The notes: generated by a model not told the origin, from the letters alone. 64,000 bases of DNA from Parasutterella secunda (GCF_023336895.1 NZ_JAMBLT010000003.1:1-64000); one strand, 5' to 3'; counted from the first letter of the stretch, positions 18,255-28,795 are shown. A program made the numbers and translations.

Positions 18255-20415
18255 TGGAATGAGTTTTCTCAAAAAGTTCTCGCTGACGCTGAGCCATGAT
18301 TCTCAGAGCAGTCGCTCGGCGTGAGGCTTTCCCGAAAAGGGGAACATCATTGGTTTGACTTGGTTCAGCCTCGCTTTCAATTGCAGGAGCAGTCGTTTCT
18401 TCGTTTGAAACACTCGATTGCGGCACTTCAGGCACAGCAATTTCAGCGCTTTCCTCTTGAATGGAATTCTCAGCGGTTTGCTCTAGAGGTTTTTCTTGGC
18501 TCTCGTCCAAAGTCTCATTGGTCGGCTGTGAAGATTGGGGCTCTTCGTTCACAGGCGGTGTTTCCACCTGAACGGCTATCGAGGGGGCTTCCTGTTTTTT
18601 TACCTCTTCGAGAGGCAATGCAACCATCTCGTCATTTGAAACGATTGGTGTTTGTAAAGCAGGCTCAGCGGGTTCTGAGGATTGCGTCGATTCTTCAACA
18701 ATTTCAGAAGCCGGGGCAACAACCTTTTCATCGGGCTTTTCTGAAGCGTTTTTAGATTTTCTGGCTTCGCGTAATTTTTGGACAATATCACGCAGACCAT
18801 CCAACAAGCTCTTGCCATACATCGGATGACTGATGTTGGATGCGGCTAGATCTTGCATCGCCTCTTCATAGTGAGGATCTCGGTAGGCTTCAAGCGGCAA
18901 AGCCGGGCGTACACCCATTTCACCCTCGGCTTTTCGTTTGAGGGCTTTTTCAAATTGACGACTTAACTTGTGTAGTCTCTTTTCTCTGGCTTCCGCATCC
19001 AAGACTTTTTGTTCCTGTTTGGAAATAAGAGCCGAGGAGACATTTTCGAGTTGATGCAATACCGTCAGGTTGTCGTTGCGTAAAGCCTCTTCTTGACGAC
19101 GAGCCTCAAGAATTTCAGATTTGCGCTGCACGTGGCAGATACGAGCCATCAGGCTCGGTTCATGGGAAAAGAGCAAATCGAAAAAGCCAAGCGTTACGCT
19201 GGAGTGGCGCATCGGCGTGGGGAAAAGCTCAATTAACGAATTAACCGTGACTTTCAGCCCCGTATGCTTCATGGCAAAAGTGTCGGAAGCAAAAATCAGA
19301 TGGCGCAGGAACGCGTCCATCGGGAGTCTGAAAGGAAAGAGCAACACCGGCAACGCCACAATGGCAAATGTGAGCACTGAACCGTAGTATGGGCCCGGGC
19401 CATAAACTCGGAAGCCGATTTCGTCTAAAAACCATGACTGCGGAGCAAACCAAGCGAGGAAGGCAAAGACGAAAAAGCCTGCGAGTGCGCACAAAAACCA
19501 TGCCTGAAAATACATATGGCTGAGGTTGCGGGACAGGGCATGGGCGGCGACGGCTTGCAGGTCAGACAGTGTCATGCGGTTATAGATGTCGTGACGGAAA
19601 AAGAGTTTGACACCATGTCTGTGGCCGAAAGCAAATGCCGGCGGCAATTCCTCATTGTCTTTTGCTTTAGCCACACGAATTTCAGCCACACTTAATCCCG
19701 CTTTTTCACCCAAGGCATCAATAACGCGCTTGAGTTCATCGTTATGAGCCAGTTGGGCACGATTGGGCTTAAAAAGATAAACCAAACGTCTGGCGAGATT
19801 TAGGGAAAAGACCAGATAAACGGCAAAAATAGCCCAACCGAGAATCCACCACATGGGGCCGCTGTTTTGCCACAAAAATAAACCGATCCAAAGAAGAGGC
19901 AAAACGGTGAGCCATCCCAAAAGGGTGGTTAACCAGTAATTTTTAAACCAAGACGAGGGGTCTTGTTTTGTGTAGCCGAATGCTTCACGCAAATGAAATT
20001 CTTTGTACCAGCAAAACGGCAAGTCACAAAGAACGAAAATAAAACCGATGCTTGCCGGCAGCATCCAATGGAAGGCGAACTGGTCTCCGACCGTATTCAT
20101 CAGCCAATCGGAAATCGTGTTGATGCCGTTGCCGGCCGTAAGATAAATAATCAAAAGGGTGGTCACCGTGACTTCAAGCCAATTGAGCTTAGTACGGGCA
20201 ATATCGTAATGGGCAGCCTTTTTGTGTTGCGGTAGAGTGATCTTTTCGCGCAAGGGTTCAGGCACCTCATGGATCGTGCGCTTGAGGTGTATGATCTCGG
20301 CCAGACAAGTAACGCTGTGTACCAAAAAATAAAAGCACAGCGCGGCCAAGAAGACTTGAGCAAAAGTAAAAGTCATCGGTAAATTATGAGACAATATCGT
20401 TTCCAAACGGTTCAT
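18244..20415 (-). CDS. Ste24/M48-family membrane protein with destroyed zinc site and acidic tail
   Basis: A 723-aa protein. Residues 1-430 follow the Ste24 CAAX-protease plan: N-terminal helices, a conserved cytosolic segment ([18 protein letters not shown], near 134-151), and two further helix pairs. The HExxH motif should be at 292-296, but the sequence is HALSR: the His is kept, the catalytic Glu is Ala and the second zinc His is Arg. The third-ligand region reads [13 protein letters not shown], where Ste24 has E-x-x-A-D-x-F, so that Glu is lost too. Residues 430-510 are charged and helical. About 590-700 is a low-complexity Glu/Pro/Ser-rich region, and the end turns basic again ([15 protein letters not shown]). 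Position between orn and rsgA is normal for Burkholderiales, where the homologue is usually an active-looking peptidase. Probably a non-catalytic scaffold. Confidence 0.82.
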   Translation of the reverse strand: MNRLETILSHNLPMTFTFAQVFLAALCFYFLVHSVTCLAEIIHLKRTIHEVPEPLREKITLPQHKKAAHYDIARTKLNWLEVTVTTLLIIYLTAGNGINTISDWLMNTVGDQFAFHWMLPASIGFIFVLCDLPFCWYKEFHLREAFGYTKQDPSSWFKNYWLTTLLGWLTVLPLLWIGLFLWQNSGPMWWILGWAIFAVYLVFSLNLARRLVYLFKPNRAQLAHNDELKRVIDALGEKAGLSVAEIRVAKAKDNEELPPAFAFGHRHGVKLFFRHDIYNRMTLSDLQAVAAHALSRNLSHMYFQAWFLCALAGFFVFAFLAWFAPQSWFLDEIGFRVYGPGPYYGSVLTFAIVALPVLLFPFRLPMDAFLRHLIFASDTFAMKHTGLKVTVNSLIELFPTPMRHSSVTLGFFDLLFSHEPSLMARICHVQRKSEILEARRQEEALRNDNLTVLHQLENVSSALISKQEQKVLDAEAREKRLHKLSRQFEKALKRKAEGEMGVRPALPLEAYRDPHYEEAMQDLAASNISHPMYGKSLLDGLRDIVQKLREARKSKNASEKPDEKVVAPASEIVEESTQSSEPAEPALQTPIVSNDEMVALPLEEVKKQEAPSIAVQVETPPVNEEPQSSQPTNETLDESQEKPLEQTAENSIQEESAEIAVPEVPQSSVSNEETTAPAIESEAEPSQTNDVPLFGKASRRATALRIMAQRQRELFEKTHSNAA

Positions 20416-20437
20416 TTTAAAGGATTTAGGCTACAAA

Positions 20438-21007
20438 ATGGCGACTGAGTTGCAAAAAGATCCCCTCTTTAGCGCGGACAATTTAATTTGGGTGGATATG
20501 GAAATGACCGGGCTGCAGCCTGAAGTCAATCGCGTGATTGAAGTGGCGGCCGTGATTACGGACGCGCAGCTAAATGTTATTCATGAGTGCCCCGTCATAG
20601 CGATTCATCAATCGGCTCGAACGATGGGGTCAATGGATGCATGGAATACGGAAACACACGGTCGTTCAGGTCTCATTGACCGAGTGCTTGCCTCCAATAT
20701 CGATGAAGAACGCGCAAGCGACATTCTTTTGGCTGAATTTGCCCGCTTTGTGCCCTGCGGTAAAAGTCCGATGTGCGGCAATTCGATCGGTCAGGACCGT
20801 CGTTTTATGGCTCGTTGGATGCCGAGACTTGAAAGCTATTTCCATTACAGAAATATCGATGTCTCGACTTTTAAGGAATTGGCCAAGCGTTGGGCACCGT
20901 CTGTTCCCAACAGTTTTAAAAAGAGTACGCGCCATGAAGCGCTTTCCGATATTTTGGAAAGCATTGACGAGCTCAAACACTATCGCAAGCACTTGATGAA
21001 TTGCTGA
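20438..21007 (+). CDS. orn: Oligoribonuclease
   Basis: A 189-aa DEDDh 3'-5' exonuclease that finishes RNA decay by degrading dinucleotides, including pGp[10 protein letters not shown] gives the first D and E, IGQDRRFM the second Asp and RHEALSDI the His/Asp pair. It is transcribed away from the M48-like gene across 22 bp. Confidence 0.96.
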   Translation: MATELQKDPLFSADNLIWVDMEMTGLQPEVNRVIEVAAVITDAQLNVIHECPVIAIHQSARTMGSMDAWNTETHGRSGLIDRVLASNIDEERASDILLAEFARFVPCGKSPMCGNSIGQDRRFMARWMPRLESYFHYRNIDVSTFKELAKRWAPSVPNSFKKSTRHEALSDILESIDELKHYRKHLMNC

Positions 21008-21053
21008 GTAAGCGTTTGGTTGGAAAAAGCTTGAAAATTTCGCAAGATAGCAC

Positions 21054-21082
21054 TCGAAAAAGTTTTTATTTTCGGGTACAAT
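21054..21082 (+). promoter_or_regulatory. Sigma-70 promoter for rpsO
   Basis: TCGAAA (21054-21059), a 17-bp spacer and TACAAT (21077-21082). This predicts a leader of about 60 nt before rpsO. Confidence 0.6.
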
Positions 21083-21097
21083 TGCGGTCTTTCCACG

Positions 21098-21117
21098 ACG
21101 TGGCCTAACTTCCACGT
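21098..21117 (+). promoter_or_regulatory. Stem-loop in the rpsO leader, possible S15 autoregulatory element
   Basis: ACGTGG (21098-21103) pairs with CCACGT (21112-21117), loop CCTAACTT, 31 nt before the rpsO start. S15 represses its own mRNA through leader structures in several bacteria, with differing folds. Assignment here is inference from position. Confidence 0.35.
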
Positions 21118-21148
21118 TCGCATGTTTAATTTTTTTAAAGGTTAGAAA

Positions 21149-21418
21149 ATGTCTGTTCAAGATATCAAAAAGTCTGAAATCGTTGCCAAGTTCCAACGCA
21201 AGGAAGGTGACACGGGTTCTCCCGAAGTTCAAGTGGCTTTGTTGACGGCCCGCATTAACGAATTGACCCCGCACTTCAAGGAACACGCCAAGGACCATCA
21301 CTCCCGCCGCGGTTTGTTGAAGATGGTGTCCCGTCGCCGCAAGATGTTGGACTACCTCAAGCGCACCGATTTGGACGCTTACCGCAAGTTGATCACGGAT
21401 TTGAACTTGCGTAAGTAA
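21149..21418 (+). CDS. rpsO: 30S ribosomal protein S15
   Basis: An 89-aa primary 16S rRNA-binding protein. Typical features are [19 protein letters not shown], the [21 protein letters not shown] helix region and the C-terminal TDLNLRK-like end. Preferred-codon use is strong. It is followed by a terminator and then pnp, the usual rpsO-pnp order. Confidence 0.98.
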   Translation: MSVQDIKKSEIVAKFQRKEGDTGSPEVQVALLTARINELTPHFKEHAKDHHSRRGLLKMVSRRRKMLDYLKRTDLDAYRKLITDLNLRK

Positions 21419-21435
21419 TTCGAGACGGCTTTCTC

Positions 21436-21465
21436 AAAAGCGACCTGCATTGACAGGTCGCTTTT
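21436..21465 (+). terminator. Terminator between rpsO and pnp
   Basis: A twelve-bp stem AAAAGCGACCTG (21436-21447) / CAGGTCGCTTTT (21454-21465). In other bacteria pnp is partly fed by read-through of such a terminator and regulated by RNase III cleavage in the leader. Confidence 0.88.
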
Positions 21466-21606
21466 GGTAAGTTTTGAAGGTTTTGGGAAAAGACGAGGTT
21501 TTTGTTTTCGGTTTGTGCGTTGCGATGTGAGGGTTTTTAAGTCAGAGCGTTCACACCGCAGCGTATCGAAAACACGTCTTTTTCCCTTTTTTAAGGAAGA
21601 AACGAA

Positions 21607-23784
21607 ATGACGATGTTTAATAAAGTGAGCAAGTCTTTCCGCTTCGGTGACCACGACGTCACTTTCACCACCGGTGAAATTGCCCGTCAGGCTTCCGGTG
21701 CTGTGATTTGCCAAATGGACGATACGGTGGTTTTGGCTACGGTTGTGGCTAAGAAAGAAACCAAGCCCGGTCAAGACTTTTTCCCGTTGACGGTCGACTA
21801 CATTGAAAAGACCTACGCAGCCGGCAAGATCCCCGGCGGCTTTTTCAAGCGTGAAGGTCGTCCGAGCGAAAAGGAAACGTTGACGAGCCGTTTGATCGAC
21901 CGTCCGATCCGTCCGCTTTTCCCGGAAGGCTTCTTCAATGAAGTTCAAGTGATTATTCACGTGTTGTCCGTGGATCCGGAAGTGGATCCGGATATTCCTT
22001 CCATGTTGGGTGCTTCGGCTGCTTTGTCCATCTCCGGTATCCCGTTTAACGGCCCGATCGGCGCTTGCCGCGTGGGTTACATCAACGGTGAATTCGTCTG
22101 CAACCCGAAGTTGTCTCAGATGAAAGACAGCCGTTTGGATTTGGTCGTGAGCGGCACGGAACGCGCAGTGCTCATGGTTGAATCCGAAGCCGATTGCTTG
22201 CCTGAAGACGTGATGCTCAACGCCGTGATGTTTGGTCATGAACAGCAACAAGTGGCCATCAACGCGATTAACGAATTGGTTGAAGAAGCAGGCAAACCCG
22301 CTTGGGATTGGCAGCCCGCTCCGAAGAACGAAGCCTTGATCGCTCGCATCGCTGAATTGGCAACCGAAGAATTGAAGGTGGCCTATGGCATCCGCAGCAA
22401 GCAAGCCCGTACGGAAAAATTGCGTGAAATCTACGCCATGGTCGATGAAGAATTGGCCAAGGATGAACGCTTCTCTGGCGACAACGAAGTTGATCCCAAC
22501 GAAGTGGCCGGCATCCTCTTTGAAATGGAAGCCAAGCTCGTTCGCTCCAACATTTTGAATGGCGAACCGCGTATCGACGGCCGTGACACCAAGACTGTCC
22601 GTCCGATCGAAATCCGCCAAGGCGTATTGCCCCGCACGCACGGTTCTGCCTTGTTCACCCGCGGTGAAACCCAAGCATTGGTTATCACCACGTTGGGTAC
22701 CAAGCAGGATGAACAAATCGTTGACGGTCTTTTGGGTGAAACGCATGAACGTTTCATGCTTCACTACAACATGCCCCCGTTTGCCACGGGTGAAACCGGT
22801 CGTGTCGGCAGCCCCAAGCGCCGCGAAATCGGTCACGGCCGTTTGGCTAAGCGCGCATTGACCGCTGTGTTGCCCTCTGAAGAAGATTTCCAATACACAA
22901 TCCGCGTGGTTTCCGAAATCTGTGAATCCAATGGATCTTCTTCTATGGCCAGCGTCTGCGGTGGATGCTTGTCCTTGATGGATGCCGGCGTGCCCCTGAA
23001 GGATTATGTGGCCGGCGTAGCCATGGGCTTAATCAAGGAAGGCAACAAGTTTGCCGTCTTGACCGACATTTTGGGTGATGAAGATCACTTGGGTGATATG
23101 GACTTCAAGGTGGCCGGTACTGAAAACGGTGTCACCGCCCTTCAAATGGATATCAAGATTGAAGGTATCAATAAAGAAATCATGCAGGTGGCTTTGGCTC
23201 AAGCCCATGAAGGCCGTCAGCACATTTTGAATGAAATGCGCACACAGGCTGCGGGCGGCGCCAAGGAATTGTCCCGCTTTGCTCCTCGCATGATCACGAT
23301 GAAGATCAATCCTGAAAAGATCCGTGACGTGATCGGTAAGGGTGGTGCTGTGATTCGCGGTATCACTGAAGAAACCGGTGCCACGATCAATATCGAGGAT
23401 GATGGCAGCGTGACGATCGCTTCTGTGGATCCGCAAGCCGGTCTTGCCGCCCAGAAGAAGATTCTTGAAATCACGGCTGAAATTGAAAAGGGCCAAATCT
23501 ACGAAGGCACGGTAACGCGCTTGTTGGATTTCGGCGCTATCGTTCAGTTGTTGCCGGGCAAAGACGGCTTGTTGCACATCAGCCAAATCGCCAACCAACG
23601 CGTTAACGCTGTCTCCGACTACTTGAAGGAAGGTCAAGTGGTTCGCGTGAAGGTGATCGAGGCCGATGAAAAGGGTCGTGTCCGCTTGTCAATGAAGGCT
23701 CTCTTGGAAGAAAAGAAAGAAGAAGAGAAAAAGCCTGAAGAAGCTCCCGCGGCCGAACAACAACCGACTCAAGACGCTCAATAA
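21607..23784 (+). CDS. pnp: Polyribonucleotide nucleotidyltransferase (PNPase)
   Basis: A 725-aa phosphorolytic 3'-5' exoribonuclease and degradosome partner. Two RNase PH-like domains (about 1-230 and 310-545) flank a helical segment; RRE-type motifs are visible ([17 protein letters not shown]). A KH domain ([19 protein letters not shown]) and an S1 domain ([17 protein letters not shown]) follow. The last 25 residues are Glu/Lys/Pro/Gln-rich. The ATG at 21607 or 21613 could be used; AAGGAAG lies upstream. An own terminator follows. Confidence 0.98.
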   Translation: MTMFNKVSKSFRFGDHDVTFTTGEIARQASGAVICQMDDTVVLATVVAKKETKPGQDFFPLTVDYIEKTYAAGKIPGGFFKREGRPSEKETLTSRLIDRPIRPLFPEGFFNEVQVIIHVLSVDPEVDPDIPSMLGASAALSISGIPFNGPIGACRVGYINGEFVCNPKLSQMKDSRLDLVVSGTERAVLMVESEADCLPEDVMLNAVMFGHEQQQVAINAINELVEEAGKPAWDWQPAPKNEALIARIAELATEELKVAYGIRSKQARTEKLREIYAMVDEELAKDERFSGDNEVDPNEVAGILFEMEAKLVRSNILNGEPRIDGRDTKTVRPIEIRQGVLPRTHGSALFTRGETQALVITTLGTKQDEQIVDGLLGETHERFMLHYNMPPFATGETGRVGSPKRREIGHGRLAKRALTAVLPSEEDFQYTIRVVSEICESNGSSSMASVCGGCLSLMDAGVPLKDYVAGVAMGLIKEGNKFAVLTDILGDEDHLGDMDFKVAGTENGVTALQMDIKIEGINKEIMQVALAQAHEGRQHILNEMRTQAAGGAKELSRFAPRMITMKINPEKIRDVIGKGGAVIRGITEETGATINIEDDGSVTIASVDPQAGLAAQKKILEITAEIEKGQIYEGTVTRLLDFGAIVQLLPGKDGLLHISQIANQRVNAVSDYLKEGQVVRVKVIEADEKGRVRLSMKALLEEKKEEEKKPEEAPAAEQQPTQDAQ

Positions 23785-23808
23785 GCTTGATCGCTTAGTT
23801 TTGTGAAA

Positions 23809-23845
23809 AGACTCCCACTTCGGCAAAAGAGGTGGGAGTTTTTTA
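23809..23845 (+). terminator. Terminator of pnp
   Basis: ACTCCCAC (23811-23818) / GTGGGAGT (23832-23839) followed by TTTTTT. Its T-run runs straight into the promoter of the export operon. Confidence 0.9.
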
Positions 23846-23850
23846 TGGTA

Positions 23851-23874
23851 TATAATTTAAATTGAAATTTAAAT
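23851..23874 (+). promoter_or_regulatory. Promoter -10 box with overlapping 20-bp palindrome (candidate TetR-type operator)
   Basis: TATAAT at 23851-23856 is a perfect -10 box. ATTTAAATT-GA-AATTTAAAT (23855-23874) is a perfect 9-2-9 inverted repeat that overlaps its end and the presumed transcription start, and abuts the first possible start codon. The operon's last gene encodes a TetR-family repressor, which makes this the natural candidate operator. AT-richness alone could yield part of this symmetry. Confidence 0.5.
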
Positions 23875-24876
23875 TTGAAAAAATTTCTTATGCCTTTTCC
23901 TTCCCTATCTCAGAAAAAAGTGGCCATTGTGGCTCTTTTAGCCGCCGCTGCAGTCGGTGGTGTCGGTTATTGGCACTGGAGTCAGCCCCAGGCTCAACTG
24001 AAACTCTACGGTAGCATTGATATGCGCACAGTCGATTTGGCTTTTGAAGAGTCCGGTCGATTGCAGACGGTTTTATTTGAAGAAGGTGGCTCGGTAAAAG
24101 CGGGTGAAGTGATCGCCAAGCTCGATGACAGCCGATACAAAATTGCTCGCGATCAGGCCGCTTCGCAAGTGGGAGTGGCGCAGGCGCAGCTCGCGCTTTT
24201 ACTGGCAGGGACTCGAGCCGAAGAAATTGATGTCGCTCGAGCGCGGCTTAAGGCAACGGAAGCAAATTTGGTGCTCTCTGAGCGGACCTGTAAGCGGCAC
24301 AAGGATATGGGGAAGGCTTCCAGCGCTCTGGCTCGTGATCAGGCATGCTACAAAGCCAGTGCCGACAGGGCAGCAAGGGATGAAGCAAAACGGACCCTGG
24401 AAATGCTCTTAGCAGGTACGCGTGCCGAAGAAATTGAAGTTGCGCGTGCAACGCTTAAACAAACGCAAACGCAGCTTGCTGATGCCGAGCGGGCTCTGAA
24501 TAACTGCCTGCTTTATGCGCCCGCAGACGGCGTGATTCGATCTCGTCTTAAAGAGCCAGGCGATATGGTCGGTGCAAGCACCCCCATTTATGAAATGGCG
24601 TTAATGAATCCGCTTTGGGCGCGGGTTTACATAGATGAACCCAATTTAGGCCGTATCACAATGGGGCAAAAGGTTGCCGTCAGTGTGGACAGTTTCCCCG
24701 ATAAAACCTTTGATGCTACGGTCGGCTTTATTTCTTCAGTGGCTGAATTTACCCCCAAGACTGTTCAGACAGAGGCCATTCGCACCAATTTGGTTTATGA
24801 GGTGCGTTTAACGGTAGACGATCCTCAAGGATTGCTTCGTTTAGGGATGCCTGTGACAGCTCTACTGTTGAAGTAA
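23875..24876 (+). CDS. ybhG: HlyD/YbhG-type periplasmic adaptor of ABC exporter
   Basis: A protein of 333 aa from TTG (23875), or 328 from ATG (23890); neither has a good Shine-Dalgarno site. One N-terminal signal anchor (residues 16-34) is followed by a split biotinyl-lipoyl domain (KLYGSIDMRTVDLAF and YAPADGVIRSRLKEPGDMV) and a long coiled hairpin with the repeated LLAGTRAEEI motif at about residues 103 and 182. The part VGFISSVAEFTPKTVQTE is nearly the YbhG sequence. It links the inner-membrane ABC transporter to an outer-membrane channel, which is not encoded here. First gene of the five-gene operon. Confidence 0.9.
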   Translation: MKKFLMPFPSLSQKKVAIVALLAAAAVGGVGYWHWSQPQAQLKLYGSIDMRTVDLAFEESGRLQTVLFEEGGSVKAGEVIAKLDDSRYKIARDQAASQVGVAQAQLALLLAGTRAEEIDVARARLKATEANLVLSERTCKRHKDMGKASSALARDQACYKASADRAARDEAKRTLEMLLAGTRAEEIEVARATLKQTQTQLADAERALNNCLLYAPADGVIRSRLKEPGDMVGASTPIYEMALMNPLWARVYIDEPNLGRITMGQKVAVSVDSFPDKTFDATVGFISSVAEFTPKTVQTEAIRTNLVYEVRLTVDDPQGLLRLGMPVTALLLK

Positions 24877-24882
24877 GTCATC

Positions 24883-26610
24883 ATGTCAGAACTTTCAGCC
24901 ATCACTTTGGAGTCAGTGTCACGCTTTGAAAAGGGTGTGACTTCGCCTCTTTTGAAATCCATTACGGCGGATTTGAAAAAAGGGCAATTGATTGCAGTGG
25001 TCGGTGCCGATGGGGCCGGTAAAACGACGTTGATGCGTGTGATGGCTGGCTTACTGAAACCCCAAGAGGGGGCTGTCAAACTATTTGGCGAGAAGCTTTA
25101 TTCAAAAGAGTTGTCGCGCCTACAAACGTTATGCGGCTACATGCCTCAGCAGTTTGGTCTTTATACCGATTTAAGCGTTAAAGAAAATCTCACGCTTTAC
25201 GCTGACCTATTTGGCTTAAGTGAGGCGGAAAGAAAAAAACGATTCACTGAACTTTTGTCCATAACGGGACTGACAGATTTTACAGAGAGGCCTGCCGGTA
25301 AATTATCCGGAGGAATGAAGCAAAAGTTAGGTTTAGCCTGTGCACTCTTAAACCATCCGAAAATTCTCCTTTTGGATGAACCGAGCGTAGGCGTGGATCC
25401 GTTATCCAGACGTGAGCTTTGGTCAATTTTGAAGAAAAATGTTCACGCTGAGGCGATGACCGTTGTCGTAGCGACGACCTATATGGACGAAGCCGCGCTT
25501 TGTGATGATGTGTTGATTCTTGAAAACGGTGAAATTATTCTGCATGACAGTCCTCAAGCCATTGCTGCTCTCGCAACCGGTTTAGCCTTTAATGTCAAAG
25601 TGCCTTCTGGCACAAGAGTAAGGGATCTGCAGGCACAATTGCTTGACGATACGGACTATATTTTGGACGCGGTGCCCCGATCGGGTTATGTGCGGGTGCT
25701 GCTTCGTGACTATGCAGACAGAGAGTCCCTCCAAGAAAAATATGGACTCCAATTTGAGCCTGTGGCAGGAGGTTTGGAAGAGGGCTATTTAGTCAACCGC
25801 GCCAAAACAGTGCCCCGTCATCCGTATTCAGTCATTGCACAAAGTTCTGCGCAACTTCCGAACACTTCAAACGAATCTGTTGTTATCGCCAAAGATCTGG
25901 TCAGGCGTTTTGGCTCTTTTACCGCGGTTGATCGAACATCTTTTGATGTCAAAGCCGGTGAAATATTTGGATTGTTGGGACCCAATGGCGCCGGTAAAAC
26001 GACCACTTTTAAGATGCTGTGCGGTCTTTTAAAGGTGACCTCCGGAGAGCTTGAGGTGGCGGGCGTCAATGTTTTAGATAGCCGCGAAGAGGCCCGAGAG
26101 CAGCTCGGTTACATGTCTCAGAAATTTGCGCTTTACGGTGACTTGAGTGTGAGCGAAAATCTGGACTTTTTTGCGAGCGCCTATGGTTTAGCCGGGCAGG
26201 AGAAAGCGCAGCGGATAGACTTTTTGTTGAATGAATTTGAATTGATGTCATTTTCAGCTGCGCAGGCAAAAACCTTACCCGGCGGCATCAAACAGCGCTT
26301 GGCCATGGCTGTCGCGTTGATTCACAATCCTAAACTTTTATTTTTAGACGAGCCGACAAGCGGAGCGGATGTGCCGACTCGCAGACAATTTTGGCGCTGG
26401 ATGACAGCTCTGAGCCAAACAGGCACAACCATTATTGTGACGACCCACTTTATGGAGGAGGCTCTTTACTGTGACAGGCTTCTTATCCAAGATGGCGGAT
26501 TGCCGCTTATTATGGGCTCTCCTGCCGAGGTGCGCGGGCAAAGTCTGAGTATGGACGAGGCGTTTATCAGGGTTGTCAAAGAGTTTCGTGCTCAAAGGAG
26601 TCAATCATGA
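24883..26610 (+). CDS. ybhF: ABC exporter ATPase with two nucleotide-binding domains (YbhF-type)
   Basis: A 575-aa cytoplasmic ATPase with two complete ABC domains in one chain. Domain 1 has Walker A GADGAGKTT, signature LSGGMKQKL and Walker B ILLLDEP. Domain 2 (from about residue 325) has GPNGAGKTT, the variant signature LPGGIKQRL and LLFLDEPTSGAD. Length equals E. coli YbhF (578 aa). It energises export by the two membrane proteins that follow. It overlaps the next gene by 4 nt (ATGA). Confidence 0.92.
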   Translation: MSELSAITLESVSRFEKGVTSPLLKSITADLKKGQLIAVVGADGAGKTTLMRVMAGLLKPQEGAVKLFGEKLYSKELSRLQTLCGYMPQQFGLYTDLSVKENLTLYADLFGLSEAERKKRFTELLSITGLTDFTERPAGKLSGGMKQKLGLACALLNHPKILLLDEPSVGVDPLSRRELWSILKKNVHAEAMTVVVATTYMDEAALCDDVLILENGEIILHDSPQAIAALATGLAFNVKVPSGTRVRDLQAQLLDDTDYILDAVPRSGYVRVLLRDYADRESLQEKYGLQFEPVAGGLEEGYLVNRAKTVPRHPYSVIAQSSAQLPNTSNESVVIAKDLVRRFGSFTAVDRTSFDVKAGEIFGLLGPNGAGKTTTFKMLCGLLKVTSGELEVAGVNVLDSREEAREQLGYMSQKFALYGDLSVSENLDFFASAYGLAGQEKAQRIDFLLNEFELMSFSAAQAKTLPGGIKQRLAMAVALIHNPKLLFLDEPTSGADVPTRRQFWRWMTALSQTGTTIIVTTHFMEEALYCDRLLIQDGGLPLIMGSPAEVRGQSLSMDEAFIRVVKEFRAQRSQS

Positions 26611-27701
26611 CGCAAAGGATGGATTTCTGGCGTCATGTTTACGCCTTAAGCTTAAAAGAGAGTCGCCAAATTATTCGGGATAAAAGCGCTATTTTGGTTG
26701 GCGTCGTCTTACCGCTCATTTTGCTGATTTTATTTGGTTACGGTATCTCTTTTGATGTGAAGGATATTCGTTTGGCTGTGGTCAGCGATCAAAACAGTTC
26801 TCAGACAACGCTCTACACGCAGGCTCTGGTCAATAACGATTCATTTGATGTCACGGTGGTTCCTACCCGCAAAGAGGCGCTCGAAGCTTTGGATCGCTTT
26901 GACGTGGAGGCTGTTATTGTTTTTGAAAAGCGTCCCGTAGCCCATGAAACGCAGTTGTTGATTGACGGCATTGATGCGCCGCGCGCCACCATGATTGCCA
27001 ATGCGGTGATGTCCACTGTTCAGACGGCGGGCTCCGCAACGACAGAGCCTTCCGGTATCACGGTCATTCCTCGTATCTGGTTTAACGAATCGGCCGAAAG
27101 CCACTGGTATTTAGTGCCCGGTCTCATAGTTATCATTTTGACCATGATCGGAACGATGTTAACCGGCTTGGTGATTGCTCGAGAGTGGGAACGGGGAACG
27201 ATGGAAGCCTTGCTTGCCACGCCGATTTCGCCCTGGGCATTGTTGCTGTCGAAAATTATTCCCTATTTTGTTTTAGGGGCTTTCGGCTGGGCGCTTTGTA
27301 TGTTGGCCGCGGTCTTTGTCTACCATATTCCGATTCGAGGTGGTTTGGGACTGATTACTCTTTCGTCTGCGATTTATCTTTTGGTGAGTCTTTGCATCGG
27401 ATTGGTGATATCGGGAGCGACACGCTCGCAGTTTTTGTCTTCACAAATTGCGCTCTTGGCAAGTTTTTTGCCGGCTGTGATTTTGTCGGGTTTTATCTTT
27501 GATTTAAGAAGTGCTCCAGATTGGGCCAATGTCATCGCTTACGCCATGCCTCCGGTTTATTTTTTGGAACTTTTGAAAGTGGGTTTTCTTACGGGAGGCA
27601 TGCACGCACTGGTGGTTAAAAATCTTTTAGTGCTCACCGCTTTTGCCGCGGTGCTCGTGTTGCTTGCACGTCATTTTTGTCAAAAGAGGGTGCGGGTATG
27701 A
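26607..27701 (+). CDS. ybhS: ABC-2 membrane permease (YbhS-type)
   Basis: A 364-aa ABC-2 permease with one N-terminal helix (about residues 25-45), a large periplasmic domain, then five helices. The signature LATPISPWALLLSKIIPY is the conserved ABC-2 segment after the second helix. It forms a heterodimer with the next protein. Both junctions are ATGA overlaps, so translation is coupled. Confidence 0.9.
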   Translation: MTQRMDFWRHVYALSLKESRQIIRDKSAILVGVVLPLILLILFGYGISFDVKDIRLAVVSDQNSSQTTLYTQALVNNDSFDVTVVPTRKEALEALDRFDVEAVIVFEKRPVAHETQLLIDGIDAPRATMIANAVMSTVQTAGSATTEPSGITVIPRIWFNESAESHWYLVPGLIVIILTMIGTMLTGLVIAREWERGTMEALLATPISPWALLLSKIIPYFVLGAFGWALCMLAAVFVYHIPIRGGLGLITLSSAIYLLVSLCIGLVISGATRSQFLSSQIALLASFLPAVILSGFIFDLRSAPDWANVIAYAMPPVYFLELLKVGFLTGGMHALVVKNLLVLTAFAAVLVLLARHFCQKRVRV

Positions 27702-28795
27702 GTAAGCGGATGATACGTTTCCGGGCACTGGTTCGAAAAGAGCTTTTGGCGACACTAAAAGAGAAAACGAGCCGAATGATTTTGGTCGCGCCTCTTGTTT
27801 TGTACATTATTTTGTTTGGCTACATCGCCAGTTTCAATTTAAATCACATTCCGTACGCGCTGTGTGATTTGTCGGGCTCCGAGGCTTCCTCTCAGTTTGT
27901 TCGTGCAGTAGATAACAACAAAATTTTCGAACGTGTGGCCACTGTCCAGAGTGTCTCTCAAATCAAAGCGCTCATGGATGAAGGCGAGGCTCTTTTAACC
28001 GTGGTGATTGAGCCGCAATTTGCTCAGCATCTCAAAGAAGGCAAAAGCGCGCAGGTTCAGGTCGTCATCGATGGGCGCAATTCAACGACCGCTCAATTGG
28101 CCGCCGGTTATTTGACGCAGATCGCTCAGACGATGAACGCCACGCTCACGGGTGTGCCCGAACTGATAAAAACGCGATTTTTATTTAATCCCAATGTCAT
28201 CACTCAATGGTTCATCATGCCGGGCTTGATTGTCATGCTCTCCATGTTGCAGGTGGTTGTGCTGTCAGCCTTGTCGGTGGCGCGGGAAAGGGAGCAGGGG
28301 ACGTTTGAGCAGCTATTGGTTTCGCCTTACACAACGGCTGAGCTGCTTGCCGCCAAATCCATTGTTCCCATATTAATCGGGCTTTTTCAAAGTACGCTGA
28401 TCTTTTTGGTGGATCTATTTTGGTTTGAGATTCCCATGGGCGGCAGTGTGCTAGCCATGTATTTTGTTCTTTTGTTATTCATCCTCTCGGTCGTCGGATT
28501 GGGTTTGGCGGTTTCTGCCTACAGCCAAACGATGCAGCAGGGGTTATTGATTGTTTTTGTCTTTTTGGTGCCGATGGTGCTTTTATCGGGCTTGTTCGCT
28601 CCGGTGGCCAATATGCCGCAATGGATTCAGCTTCTCACTTACGCCGATCCGCTGCGCTTTACATTGTCTGCCGTCAGACGAATTTATCTCGCGGGAGCGC
28701 CATTGTCTGCGGTGCTTGTGTCAATGTGGCCGGTCGTTGTGATGGCCGCGGTGACTTTGCCTGCAGCTTATTACTTTTTTAAGAAACGACTATGA
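27698..28795 (+). CDS. ybhR: ABC-2 membrane permease (YbhR-type)
   Basis: A protein of about 365 aa, the second half of the permease pair, with the same layout. It has LVSPYTTAELLAAKSIVP as ABC-2 motif and helices near residues 25-42 and 175-365. I start at the ATG 27698, which overlaps the previous stop (ATGA), not at a TTG 21 nt earlier. It also overlaps the regulator gene by 4 nt. Confidence 0.9.
   Translation: MSKRMIRFRALVRKELLATLKEKTSRMILVAPLVLYIILFGYIASFNLNHIPYALCDLSGSEASSQFVRAVDNNKIFERVATVQSVSQIKALMDEGEALLTVVIEPQFAQHLKEGKSAQVQVVIDGRNSTTAQLAAGYLTQIAQTMNATLTGVPELIKTRFLFNPNVITQWFIMPGLIVMLSMLQVVVLSALSVAREREQGTFEQLLVSPYTTAELLAAKSIVPILIGLFQSTLIFLVDLFWFEIPMGGSVLAMYFVLLLFILSVVGLGLAVSAYSQTMQQGLLIVFVFLVPMVLLSGLFAPVANMPQWIQLLTYADPLRFTLSAVRRIYLAGAPLSAVLVSMWPVVVMAAVTLPAAYYFFKKRL

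Noticed and set aside
19500-19560. Functional HExxH zinc protease site in the M48-like protein
   Set aside because: Direct reading gives HALSR, and the third-ligand Glu is also missing, so an active M48 peptidase was not called.
21379-22893. Antisense open frame of 504 codons opposite rpsO-pnp
   Set aside because: It mirrors the strong codon bias of pnp (rare complementary stops). It has no family resemblance, no ribosome site and no plausible domain.
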